Assembly: GCA_023406965.1 (NCBI GenBank)
Contig: JAEXTI010000112.1
Location: forward strand, 1-14,349
From: Chloroflexota bacterium
GTDB taxonomy: Bacteria > Chloroflexota > Anaerolineae > Anaerolineales > Anaerolineaceae
Direction of reading: 5' to 3'
Length of the DNA stretch: 14,349 nucleotides
Part shown: positions 1 to 5,712 of the stretch, piece by piece
Numbering within the stretch: position 1 is the first letter of the stretch
Layout: each line of letters opens with the position of its first letter
Translations under genes and position numbers: made by a program
Notes under the pieces: generated by a model
The model's database searches: none
Told to the model about the DNA's origin: nothing
What the model saw: the letters and a program-made list of their open reading frames with translations, nothing else

Positions 1-272
1 GGCGGGGAGAAACCTTGCTCAAGCCAGAGGTGCTGGCGCGCTTGCTGGCGACTCCTGTGCCCGCCGCTTCCGGCGGGCTGGACCTGACCGAGCGCGAGAT
101 GGAGGTGCTGCGAGCCGTGGCGCAGGGCGAGCGCAGCAAGGAAATTGCCTTCCGTCTGGGAATCACCGAGCGCACCGTCAAGGCGCACCTGGCGGGAATC
201 TACAATAAGCTGGGCGTCGATTCGCGCGCCGCGGCCATCGCCGTGGCAGCGCAAAAAGGGTTGCTGAGTTAG
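1..272 (+). CDS. LuxR/NarL-type response regulator, C-terminal part (5' end outside window)
   Basis: This is the DNA-binding end of a LuxR (GerE)-family regulator, and the frame is open from the left edge of the window. The last ~65 residues carry the classical four-helix [24 protein letters not shown], then a helix-turn-helix with the recognition stretch [11 protein letters not shown], then [12 protein letters not shown]. In NarL-type two-component regulators this domain follows a receiver domain, and a short linker (the first ~20 visible residues) is consistent with that. The receiver itself is not visible, so a one-component or STAND-type LuxR protein cannot be excluded. A TTG near position 15 is unlikely to be the true start because it would leave only the HTH. 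The stop overlaps the end of uxuA on the other strand by 4 nt. Seen: the HTH. Known for the family: DNA binding and transcription control. Target genes cannot be inferred. Confidence 0.9.
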   Translation, partial: RGETLLKPEVLARLLATPVPAASGGLDLTEREMEVLRAVAQGERSKEIAFRLGITERTVKAHLAGIYNKLGVDSRAAAIAVAAQKGLLS

Positions 273-1261
273 CTTTCTTCCTTTTGCTCGTAGACGGCTT
301 CGCGCAGGCCTTTGATGTAGCCAATGGCGAACAGGCGGCCCACCGATGAGTAGGAGGGGTTGTCGTTGCTGTCGCCTTCCATGGTAGGAACATGGTCGGG
401 TCGCAGGACGCCCTCGAAGCCGATGTCTTTATAGGCGCGCATGGCAGCCAGCATGTCGGTTTTGCCTTCATCATGGAAGGTCTCGACGAACTTCTCCGGC
501 GTGCCGCGCACATCGCGGAAGTGGGCGAATAAGATTTTGCCTTGCTTGCCAAAGTGGCGGATGACGCCGGGCAGGTCGTCGGTCATTAGGGTGAAGTTGC
601 CCTGGCAGAAGGCAATGCCGTTGACCGGGCTGGGGTAGAGGTCCAGCAAGCGTTGGTAGTTGTCAATGCTGCACATAATGCGCGCCAGCCCGCGGATGGG
701 GGAGAGGGGCGGGTCGTCGGGGTGCATGGCCAACTGCACACCGGCCTGTTCGGCCTCGGGCACCACAATCTTGAGAAAAGATTCGAGGTTGGTCCACAAC
801 ACGTCCTCGCCTACCTCGCCGTACTCGGTGAGCGGGGCGTTTTTCATCAACTCGTGGTCGTAAGCGGTGGCCAAGGCGCCGCCGCGCGCGGGGGCCGTGG
901 TGGAGGTGCGCATCCAATTCATCACCGGCATCCACTCGTAGCACCACACGGGCACGCCCAGCTTACCCAGGTTGCGGATGAGGGTGATGACCCATTCGAT
1001 CTCTTCATCCTTGCCGGGAAGCCCCAGTTTGATCTTGTTCATCGGCGGGCGCGATTCGAGCACGGCGAACTTGAAGCCGGCATCCTCGTAGGCGGTTTTG
1101 ATGCGCAGGAGGGACATGTAACTCCAGGGCAGTTCATCCTTGGGCACGTTGAAGCCCCGGCGCATATCCATGCCGCCGACGACGTACTCGATGCCGCACT
1201 GCTTGACCATTTTCCACAGCGGGCTGGGATGGGGTGAAAGCACTTCCGCGATCTTGATCAT
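269..1261 (-). CDS. uxuA: Mannonate dehydratase UxuA
   Basis: Predicted to convert D-mannonate to 2-keto-3-deoxy-D-gluconate (EC 4.2.1.8), the dehydration step of the glucuronate branch of hexuronate catabolism, in the cytoplasm. The 330-residue TIM-barrel protein carries the family's metal and catalytic blocks in order: HPDDPP (H180), CQGN (C219), HFRDV (H247), GKTDM (267-270), RPDHVPTM (D289, H290), and [12 protein letters not shown] near the C-terminus. By analogy with characterised ManD enzymes, H180, C219, H247 and D289 should hold Mn2+, with H290 and a nearby Tyr (Y304) in catalysis. The start at 1261 is chosen because GAGGT lies 6 nt upstream and residues before it are unrelated to the family. 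An in-frame extension to 1513 crosses the probable promoter. The protein is somewhat shorter than E. coli UxuA (~394 aa), as in many non-enteric homologues. No other hexuronate gene is in the window. Confidence 0.95.
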   Translation of the reverse strand: MIKIAEVLSPHPSPLWKMVKQCGIEYVVGGMDMRRGFNVPKDELPWSYMSLLRIKTAYEDAGFKFAVLESRPPMNKIKLGLPGKDEEIEWVITLIRNLGKLGVPVWCYEWMPVMNWMRTSTTAPARGGALATAYDHELMKNAPLTEYGEVGEDVLWTNLESFLKIVVPEAEQAGVQLAMHPDDPPLSPIRGLARIMCSIDNYQRLLDLYPSPVNGIAFCQGNFTLMTDDLPGVIRHFGKQGKILFAHFRDVRGTPEKFVETFHDEGKTDMLAAMRAYKDIGFEGVLRPDHVPTMEGDSNDNPSYSSVGRLFAIGYIKGLREAVYEQKEES

Positions 1262-1301
1262 TGGGGTACCTCGGGGAGTGGGAAGATGAATTATTGAGAG
1301 T

Positions 1302-1307
1302 ATTATA
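1302..1307 (-). promoter_or_regulatory. Probable -10 box for uxuA
   Basis: A perfect TATAAT on the minus strand lies ~40 nt upstream of the uxuA ATG. No convincing -35 is seen at 16-18 nt (CAATCT or close shifts). The site is nearly symmetrical, and TATAAT also reads on the plus strand at 1304-1309, so direction is not proved by the box alone. Its place between the SD-preceded ATG and the structured upstream region fits uxuA. Confidence 0.5.
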
Positions 1308-1347
1308 ATGCCTGTACGGGCTTGAGATTGATGTATCCTCAGCGTAG

Positions 1348-1420
1348 GGACACGGGGGAAAGGAAACGAGTTTAGGTGATTCGTCAACCCCCGTGTCCGT
1401 TTATGAACGGGCACAGGGGG
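1348..1420 (+). repeat. Competing inverted repeats (possible structured RNA)
   Basis: Three segments can pair in two exclusive ways. GGACACGGGGG at 1348-1358 is the perfect reverse complement of CCCCCGTGTCC at 1388-1398 (11 bp, 29-nt loop). The latter can instead fold forward with 1405-1420 as CCCCC-GTG-T-CCGTT, loop TATG, AACGG-G-CAC-a-GGGGG, giving 14 pairs with one bulged A. On the plus strand the central pair is a permitted U-G wobble, while on the minus strand it would be C-A, which slightly favours plus-strand RNA. No U-tract follows, so this is not a standard terminator. Function unknown. Confidence 0.55.
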
Positions 1421-1530
1421 CAATGCTTGCGCAAGACTTGCTTGATTTGCACAGCCCGGCGGGTCTGCCGGGTGGGCAAACGACCCTTGCCCGCCAGGAC
1501 ACATTCCAGACATCCCCGATTGGCCCGCAT
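1384..1530 (-). CDS. Possible 48-aa protein with two CxxC motifs (doubtful)
   Basis: A short frame starts at an ATG at 1530 and ends at a TGA at 1386-1384. It encodes a basic peptide with CLEC near the N-terminus and CPLC near the C-terminus, about 25 residues apart and followed by PFINGHGG. The spacing could form a small zinc knuckle. Third-position GC is high, as in the neighbours. No clear Shine-Dalgarno sequence is seen (GGCGGG at best), and the frame overlaps the inverted-repeat cluster, so its codons may reflect RNA or DNA structure instead. I do not recognise a family. It is listed because it is short enough to be missed by ordinary gene calling. Confidence 0.15.
   Translation of the reverse strand: MRANRGCLECVLAGKGRLPTRQTRRAVQIKQVLRKHCPLCPFINGHGG
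1454..1492 (+). repeat. Two adjacent GC-rich hairpins
   Basis: CCCGGC (1455-1460) pairs with GCCGGG (1467-1472) across a 6-nt loop. Directly after it, GGGCAA (1474-1479) pairs with TTGCCC (1487-1492) across a 7-nt loop. In addition GGCGGGTC (1458-1465) is the perfect complement of GACCCGCC at 1535-1542, a longer-range alternative. They continue the structured segment at 1348-1420. The palindrome CTTGCGCAAG lies between the two blocks at 1426-1435. Confidence 0.45.
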
Positions 1531-1652
1531 TAAAGACCCGCCGCTACACAGAGAAAATACCCAAATTCGGTGAGTAGATACGAGGTTTTGAAAAAAACAT
1601 GATGCGTTTACCTGGCATCGGGTGCAAATTTGCGCGCCGCCGATTTATTTTG

Positions 1653-1661
1653 TGCTACAAT
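1653..1661 (+). promoter_or_regulatory. Extended -10 promoter, probable leaderless start
   Basis: TGCTACAAT is an extended -10 (TGn plus TACAAT at 1656-1661). It is separated from the ATG at 1668 by six T residues. Transcription from this box would begin at or within a base of the ATG, giving an mRNA without a 5' UTR, which fits the absence of a Shine-Dalgarno sequence. No good -35 is visible at the usual distance. Confidence 0.5.
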
Positions 1662-1667
1662 TTTTTT

Positions 1668-2843
1668 ATGCCTGAGATCGTTTTCTCTGTGTTTGTGAAC
1701 CGAGAGCAACCTACGGATGAACTGCTGAACCTGATCAAACCAGTTCAGCCTGGCATTCGGATTGACCCGGTGTTGTGGGGTCAGGAATGGACCTGGCTGA
1801 CCAACATGACCGTGCAGCGCCAGGGCGCAGAAATCTCGCAGATTGGGTCCTCCACGGTTAGTGCACTGGCGGCGATGAATGTGGTGCGGCCTTTCTCAGA
1901 CCGCGAGCTGTCCTACATTGGCGGGCAAAACATCTTTGCGCCGGTAGCCTGGCAGAGTGCTTACCGGGTGAGCAGCAGCCAGGTGGTGGGATTGCCCTGG
2001 CTGGCCGATTCGCGGGCTGTGTTTTATTGGCGCGACATGCTTAAAAAGGCCGGGGTGGATGAAGATCGGGCGTTCCTCAGCCCTGAAGTGATGGAGGAAA
2101 CATTGGAGCGCCTGCAAAGCAGCGGCATCGCTTCGCCGTGGACCATCCCGACCAAGATTGGCGTGGCGGTTTTGCAGGTAGCGGTCACGTGGGTGTGGAG
2201 CAACGGCGGTGAGTTCATTGACCCGGGCGGGCGCCGGACATTGTTCACCGAACCGCGGGCGTTGGATGGTATGAAGCGTTTCTTCCGGCTGTATCGCTTC
2301 TTGCCCCAAGGCGAATTGCATGATGACGAGACCAGCGCCAATCTTTTTGCTTCACGCCAGGCCGCCGTGACCATGGGCAGTCCCTTCCTGGGCACGCGCA
2401 TCTATCAGTTGGTTCCGCCCGACCAACACGCAAACATCGGAATCGCCCTGCCGCCTGGCCCTTCTTTTGTGGGCGGGTCCAGTCTCATCATCTGGAAACA
2501 TTGTCACCACGAGCACGAGGCGGTGGAAGTGGTGCGCTTTTTGCTCAGCGCGCAAGCCCAACGCGAATATTGCCAGCGTACGGGCTACCTGCCGGTGCGC
2601 AAAGACGTGCTGGTCGAGCCACCCTTCTCCACCGACCGGCGCTTTCGGGTCTTTGCTCTGGCACTCTCGACGGGCCGACCATTCTCGGTGGTCAAATCTG
2701 CGGGGCTACTTGAAAGCCGTATGAACGCTACCCTGACGAAGACTTTTCAGGAGATCATTGCCGGGCAGGAGATTGATGCTTGCGTGACCAACAACCTGGA
2801 GCAGTTAGCCCACCGCCTGGACGTGACCCTGGGGTTGTATTAG
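1668..2843 (+). CDS. Solute-binding protein-like (SBP_bac_1 fold), no signal peptide
   Basis: The 391-residue product has the layout of family-1 ABC sugar-binding proteins: a first strand (PEIVFSVFVNREQ), QIGSSTVSALAAM (58-70), the hallmark GLPWLADSRAVFYWRDMLKKAG (108-129), an IDPGGRRTLFTEPRALDGMKRF segment (184-205), GGSSLIIWKHCHHEHEAVEVVRFL (269-292) and GYLPVRKDVL (306-315). It lacks a signal peptide, lipobox or any hydrophobic N-terminus. The first beta strand begins at residue 3, so there is no room for one. An in-frame extension to 1599 adds RRRFILCYNFF, too short to export it, and would start upstream of the extended -10. The ATG at 1668 is six bases past that -10, hence probably leaderless. 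No permease or ATPase gene is nearby. I infer a cytoplasmic ligand-binding or sensor protein rather than a transport component. The ligand is unknown, though uxuA next door hints at sugars. Convergent with the phosphoesterase gene (25-bp gap). Confidence 0.8.
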   Translation: MPEIVFSVFVNREQPTDELLNLIKPVQPGIRIDPVLWGQEWTWLTNMTVQRQGAEISQIGSSTVSALAAMNVVRPFSDRELSYIGGQNIFAPVAWQSAYRVSSSQVVGLPWLADSRAVFYWRDMLKKAGVDEDRAFLSPEVMEETLERLQSSGIASPWTIPTKIGVAVLQVAVTWVWSNGGEFIDPGGRRTLFTEPRALDGMKRFFRLYRFLPQGELHDDETSANLFASRQAAVTMGSPFLGTRIYQLVPPDQHANIGIALPPGPSFVGGSSLIIWKHCHHEHEAVEVVRFLLSAQAQREYCQRTGYLPVRKDVLVEPPFSTDRRFRVFALALSTGRPFSVVKSAGLLESRMNATLTKTFQEIIAGQEIDACVTNNLEQLAHRLDVTLGLY

Positions 2844-2868
2844 CGAAGAAGAGACCCGAATTGGAGTT

Positions 2869-3870
2869 TCAGCGCCGGAGCAAGGGCAGGTAGGCTTGGG
2901 ACGGGCCGGTGAGCAGGATGCTTTGACGATGGTAGTATTCTTGGAGTACATTTGCCCGGTAGGTTTCCAGAATGACCCATTCTGGATATATTTTTACCCG
3001 TAAAAAGGTGCTCGCTGCGCGTAAATCGCCCAAACCTCGGGCATGCCCGGCGTCAATTTGCCAGACGCCTTGAATAGAAACCGCGCTGAATGTGTGCGTG
3101 TGCCCGGTTAAATAGGCCGTGACACCTTGCGCGCGCAGCAAACTCCAAAACCGGTCGCGGTGAGCGGGATATTGATCCAGGCTGTTGCCCAGGTGGTTGA
3201 TGAAGCCGTTGTCGATGTCTGGCTGCGGGAAAGCAGGCTCGTGGCCAATGACAAAGATATAGGCCTGGTTTGTGGTTGCCAGGTCCAGAGCCAGCCAATC
3301 CTGCAGAACATCGGTGATGTCACCATCGGTGACAGCCGGGCCGGCGGAGTCGCAGTACACGTTCAAGACGATGAAATGGGCCGGAGGTCGATCGAACGAG
3401 TACGTAGTCGTAGGACAGGGAGCTGGGCCGGGATTCACTGCTCCAAGGGGATAGGCTTGCAGCCAGACCAGGTTGGCGCCCAAAGCTGTTTCACTGCCCT
3501 GTCCGGGCAGCTCGTGGTTCCCAATGACCGGATACCAAAGGAAATCCGCGCCCAGCGTTTGGTCGATGGTCCAATTTACGCCGGTGGTTGGGTCCAGGTC
3601 GCCGGGCACAATCATGAAATCCGCGCCGCCGGCAGCTTGCAGAGCTTGCAAGGCTCCGCGGTAGTACAACGCTGAGTCATACAGCCCTTCGCCGGCGAAG
3701 TTGCGCATGTCGGCGGTGATGGCGAAAGTGTACAACGGGGGAAGGGTTTCTGCCGGTAAAGCGAGGATGCGAGTGCTCACCGATGGCGAGGACGCGGGTT
3801 GCAATGATAGAACTGCCAAGCACAATGCCCCGATCTGGAGGACACGGCGATGGAGAAGGGGAAGTGACAT
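2869..3870 (-). CDS. Secreted calcineurin-like metallophosphoesterase
   Basis: A 333-residue exported protein. The N-terminus (LLHRRVLQIGALCLAVLSLQPASS) is a typical signal peptide with a hydrophobic core at ~11-24. Metallophosphoesterase motifs follow in order: ITADMR (D54), VPGDLDP (D91, D93), GNHE (N118, H119), GHEPAF (H210) and GHTHTF (H257, H259). The usual DxH of motif I reads D-M-R, so one metal ligand is replaced by Arg. The other blocks are intact, so activity on phosphate esters is plausible but the metal site may differ. The protein ends SQAYLPLLRR. A terminal YLPL-type tail recurs, to my knowledge, on exported Chloroflexota proteins and may be a sorting or anchoring signal. The start at 3870 is set by the signal peptide and by a promoter ending six bases before it; there is no Shine-Dalgarno sequence. 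Substrate unknown. Confidence 0.88.
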   Translation of the reverse strand: MSLPLLHRRVLQIGALCLAVLSLQPASSPSVSTRILALPAETLPPLYTFAITADMRNFAGEGLYDSALYYRGALQALQAAGGADFMIVPGDLDPTTGVNWTIDQTLGADFLWYPVIGNHELPGQGSETALGANLVWLQAYPLGAVNPGPAPCPTTTYSFDRPPAHFIVLNVYCDSAGPAVTDGDITDVLQDWLALDLATTNQAYIFVIGHEPAFPQPDIDNGFINHLGNSLDQYPAHRDRFWSLLRAQGVTAYLTGHTHTFSAVSIQGVWQIDAGHARGLGDLRAASTFLRVKIYPEWVILETYRANVLQEYYHRQSILLTGPSQAYLPLLRR

Positions 3871-3876
3871 GTTTTG

Positions 3877-3904
3877 ATTTTAGGTTGTCTTTGCATAAAG
3901 TCAA
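3877..3904 (-). promoter_or_regulatory. Sigma70-type promoter of the phosphoesterase, leaderless
   Basis: On the minus strand TTGACT (3904-3899) and TAAAAT (3882-3877) are separated by 16 nt. The -10 ends six bases before the ATG (spacer CAAAAC), placing the predicted transcription start on or next to the A of the ATG. This is the best canonical promoter in the window. It shares the 59-bp gap with the divergent promoter at 3914-3922. Confidence 0.7.
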
Positions 3905-3913
3905 GAACGGATA

Positions 3914-3922
3914 TGCTAAAAT
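3914..3922 (+). promoter_or_regulatory. Extended -10 of the duplicated membrane protein gene, leaderless
   Basis: TGCTAAAAT is an extended -10 (TGn plus TAAAAT at 3917-3922), seven bases before the ATG at 3930. The -35 is poor (TTGCAT at 3891-3896 is 20 nt away). The box differs at one base from TGCTACAAT in front of the gene at 1668. Confidence 0.6.
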
Positions 3923-3929
3923 CAAGGGC

Positions 3930-4802
3930 ATGGAATCGCCTGAGAACTCCTCATCCTTCGCTCGCCGCATGGGATGGAACCGCACCAGCTATGTGTTGAT
4001 GAGCGGTTTCATCTTGCTGCTGGGCGTGATCGCCTATGTGTGGTGGCCGCTGGTCACGGAATACCTGGCCACCTACAACCCAGCCTTTCCCTGGTGGATG
4101 CAGGTGGATTGGCTGCTGTTGGGCATCTTTGCGGCCATGTCGCTGCTGCTCATGGCGGGGGCGGATGTGCGCCTGGACCTGCCCATCGTGGTGGTGGGTC
4201 TGGTGGGCGGGTTGGTGATTGAGGCCTGGGGCACGCAGACCTTGCTGTGGACCTACTACACCAACGAACGCCCGCCGCTGTGGATCATCCCGGCCTGGCC
4301 GATTGCCAGCCTGGCTATCGACCGGTTGTACCGCATGTTGGCAAAGCGGGCGGAGGTCATTCCTCAGCGCTGGATGGATGGGCTGTATTGGGGGATTTTT
4401 GGAATCTTTGCTGTGTTGATGATGGTTTTTATTTGGCCCACTCGCAACCTCTCGCTAACCTGGATGGCGATCGGGTTGTGCGCGTTCATCATCTTAACGC
4501 CGGTAGACCGGCGAGTCATGCTGCTGCAATTCGTCGCGGGCAGCGCCCTGGGGTACTTTTTGGAGTACTGGGGCACTACCCGCGAATGTTGGACGTATTA
4601 TACGTTCCAGACGCCGCCCTTGTTTGCTGTGCTGGCGCACGGCATGGCGGCGGTGGCTTTCTGGCGCTCAGTGCGAGCTTTGCGCTTTGTGCTTAGCCCT
4701 GCTTGGCGCCGCATTCAGGACAGAATTTGGCTCCGTTGGTCTGCGCGCCGCAGCTTGAACACACTCCAGCGGGCTTCGTCTCGATCTTCGTCCCGCAGTT
4801 AG
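3930..4802 (+). CDS. Integral membrane protein with internal duplication (WGT...WTYYT...PPL repeats)
   Basis: This 290-residue protein has about eight hydrophobic helices (roughly 23-40, 61-77, 84-100, 117-131, 152-169, 175-190, 196-213, 231-246), which is two four-helix halves. The end of each half repeats the same block: residues 98-133 (EAWGTQTLLWTYYT...PPLWIIPAW) and 212-247 (EYWGTTRECWTYYT...PPLFAVLAH) share 16 of 36 residues at a constant offset of 114. An acidic E before WGT and the WTYYT/PPL core are kept in both, suggesting a functional site in each half. The layout loosely recalls carotenoid-biosynthesis membrane proteins (CruF/DUF422 type), but I would not assign that function. The start at 3930 follows an extended -10 by seven bases. 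An ATG at 3783 would run back through the divergent gene. The last ~33 residues are Arg/Ser-rich and antisense to the zinc-ribbon gene end. Confidence 0.8.
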   Translation: MESPENSSSFARRMGWNRTSYVLMSGFILLLGVIAYVWWPLVTEYLATYNPAFPWWMQVDWLLLGIFAAMSLLLMAGADVRLDLPIVVVGLVGGLVIEAWGTQTLLWTYYTNERPPLWIIPAWPIASLAIDRLYRMLAKRAEVIPQRWMDGLYWGIFGIFAVLMMVFIWPTRNLSLTWMAIGLCAFIILTPVDRRVMLLQFVAGSALGYFLEYWGTTRECWTYYTFQTPPLFAVLAHGMAAVAFWRSVRALRFVLSPAWRRIQDRIWLRWSARRSLNTLQRASSRSSSRS

Positions 4803-5460
4803 GGCAGAATTTGGCGCCCTTGGTGTCGGTGCCACAACTCGGGCAGGTGGCAGCCACAGGCTGGACCATCTGCGTGCCGCATTCCGGGCAAAACTTGGTA
4901 CCCGCGGCGGCTAATGTGCCGTCATTGGGGCAGCGCGCCATTTGAGTAGCGGCCTGCTGGGCAGCCTGGCCTACCTGCTTGACCGAATCGCCTACCTGTT
5001 TGAAGGCATCTCCTAACCCAAAGGCGCTGGCCAGTCCCTTGAGAGCGGCCCCGGCCTGCTCGCCGCGCGCCTCGGAAATCTCGTTGGTGCGAGGGGTGTC
5101 GTCGTTGCAAAAATCGGTCTGGGTGTCGAAATCGGTCAGGCAGCAGATGCGGCTGCACGTGGGGCATTCGCGGAAGCGGTCCTTGACCTGGCCCCAGTGC
5201 GAATTGAGCTGCTCGGCAGTCAGGGTGGTGATGTAGCGCGGATCCTCGCCGGTCACGCTGCGAGCCAGTTCGCCGCCAAACAGGGGCACCTTGCGCAGCA
5301 ATTTTCCAGCAGCCTGGCGGCCAATGTCCTGCACCACGGCGCCCTTCACATCCGGCTGGGTGCGGTATTCGCGCCCGCAGATCTCGCAGTAAAAAATGGC
5401 ATAAGGGCCCATTCCGTCGTTGCGCACGTCGTAATTGGGCATTCGGCTGGGTAGTGGCAT
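4693..5460 (-). CDS. Zinc-ribbon repeat protein
   Basis: A 255-residue soluble protein with at least four cysteine clusters. The N-terminal part has CEIC (C25, C28), CPTC (C99, C102) and CC (106-107), probably one or two metal sites. A helical, Ala/Gln-rich stretch (~133-175) follows. The C-terminus holds three tandem zinc ribbons: 177-194, 206-222 and 234-250, each of the form CPxCG...GxKFCPxCG. In the first ribbon the second Cys is Asp (CPNDG), so it may bind metal weakly or not at all. Such ribbons usually mediate protein or nucleic-acid contacts; no enzyme motif is seen. The start at 5460 is chosen for GGGAG seven bases upstream (5468-5472). An in-frame ATG at 5520 lies upstream of the likely transcription start. 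The 3' end overlaps the converging membrane-protein gene by 110 nt. Confidence 0.82.
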   Translation of the reverse strand: MPLPSRMPNYDVRNDGMGPYAIFYCEICGREYRTQPDVKGAVVQDIGRQAAGKLLRKVPLFGGELARSVTGEDPRYITTLTAEQLNSHWGQVKDRFRECPTCSRICCLTDFDTQTDFCNDDTPRTNEISEARGEQAGAALKGLASAFGLGDAFKQVGDSVKQVGQAAQQAATQMARCPNDGTLAAAGTKFCPECGTQMVQPVAATCPSCGTDTKGAKFCPNCGTKIETKPAGVCSSCGAQTNGAKFCPECGAKQG

Positions 5461-5521
5461 GATAATTCTCCCTGAATGAATAGTGGTGGTAAAACGGAGT
5501 TTCCAATCGACTTCATCCATG

Positions 5522-5527
5522 ATTATA
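5522..5527 (-). promoter_or_regulatory. -10 box of the zinc-ribbon gene
   Basis: TATAAT on the minus strand. The predicted transcription start is near 5515, giving a leader of ~55 nt that carries GGGAG before the ATG at 5460. No clear -35 (a T-tract occupies the spacer). The box decides the start, because the ATG at 5520 would not be transcribed. Confidence 0.55.
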
Positions 5528-5641
5528 TACTATTTGAAAAAAGGTGCTACTCAGAAGTCGAAAAAATTCCGAACTCGTGCCTTTCTACGCCAACGCCCAA
5601 TGAGCCCCAAAATTCTCTTCCCGTTTCTCTTTTGAATCCGG

Positions 5642-5647
5642 TATAAT
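5642..5647 (+). promoter_or_regulatory. Probable -10 box of mutS2
   Basis: TATAAT with no convincing -35 (TCCCGT at 17 nt). Transcription would start near 5654 and give a leader of ~160 nt before mutS2, long compared with the leaderless genes nearby. Confidence 0.45.
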
Positions 5648-5659
5648 CTATTTGTTGGC

Positions 5660-5712
5660 GGCGCCGGGTCGGGTTGGAGGCTCGGATGTCAAAGACAGGG
5701 CGAGCCGGCGCC
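5660..5712 (+). repeat. Inverted repeat in the mutS2 leader
   Basis: GGCGCCGG (5660-5667) and CCGGCGCC (5705-5712) are perfect complements across a 37-nt loop. The loop contains GGAGG (5676-5680) and the ATG of a small frame. Folding would place that ribosome-binding site in the loop of a GC-rich stem. Confidence 0.45.

Larger units (their letters stand above)
1262..1667. other. 406-bp intergenic region between uxuA and the solute-binding-like gene
   Basis: This stretch separates two divergently transcribed genes. It holds the uxuA -10 at its left end, a cluster of inverted repeats at ~1348-1492 with one long-range partner at 1535-1542, and the predicted promoter of the next gene at its right end. 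A 48-codon minus-strand reading frame (1384-1530) with two CxxC motifs lies in the middle. The segment between ~1545 and 1652 shows only AT-rich sequence with no motif I recognise. No tRNA or known riboswitch was recognised. Confidence 0.6.

Noticed and set aside
653..1237. 194-aa open frame on the plus strand
   Set aside because: Shadow of uxuA: His/Gly/Ala-rich with no family resemblance, fully antisense to conserved motifs.
1262..1513. N-terminal extension of uxuA to an ATG at 1513
   Set aside because: The 84 extra residues have low complexity and are unlike the family, the stretch crosses the probable promoter and inverted repeats, and the ATG at 1261 has GAGGT at a good distance.
1599..1667. 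Upstream start for the solute-binding-like protein, read as a signal peptide
   Set aside because: RRRFILCYNFF is too short as a hydrophobic core and runs straight into the first beta strand. No Shine-Dalgarno sequence at proper spacing, and the extended -10 lies downstream of that ATG.
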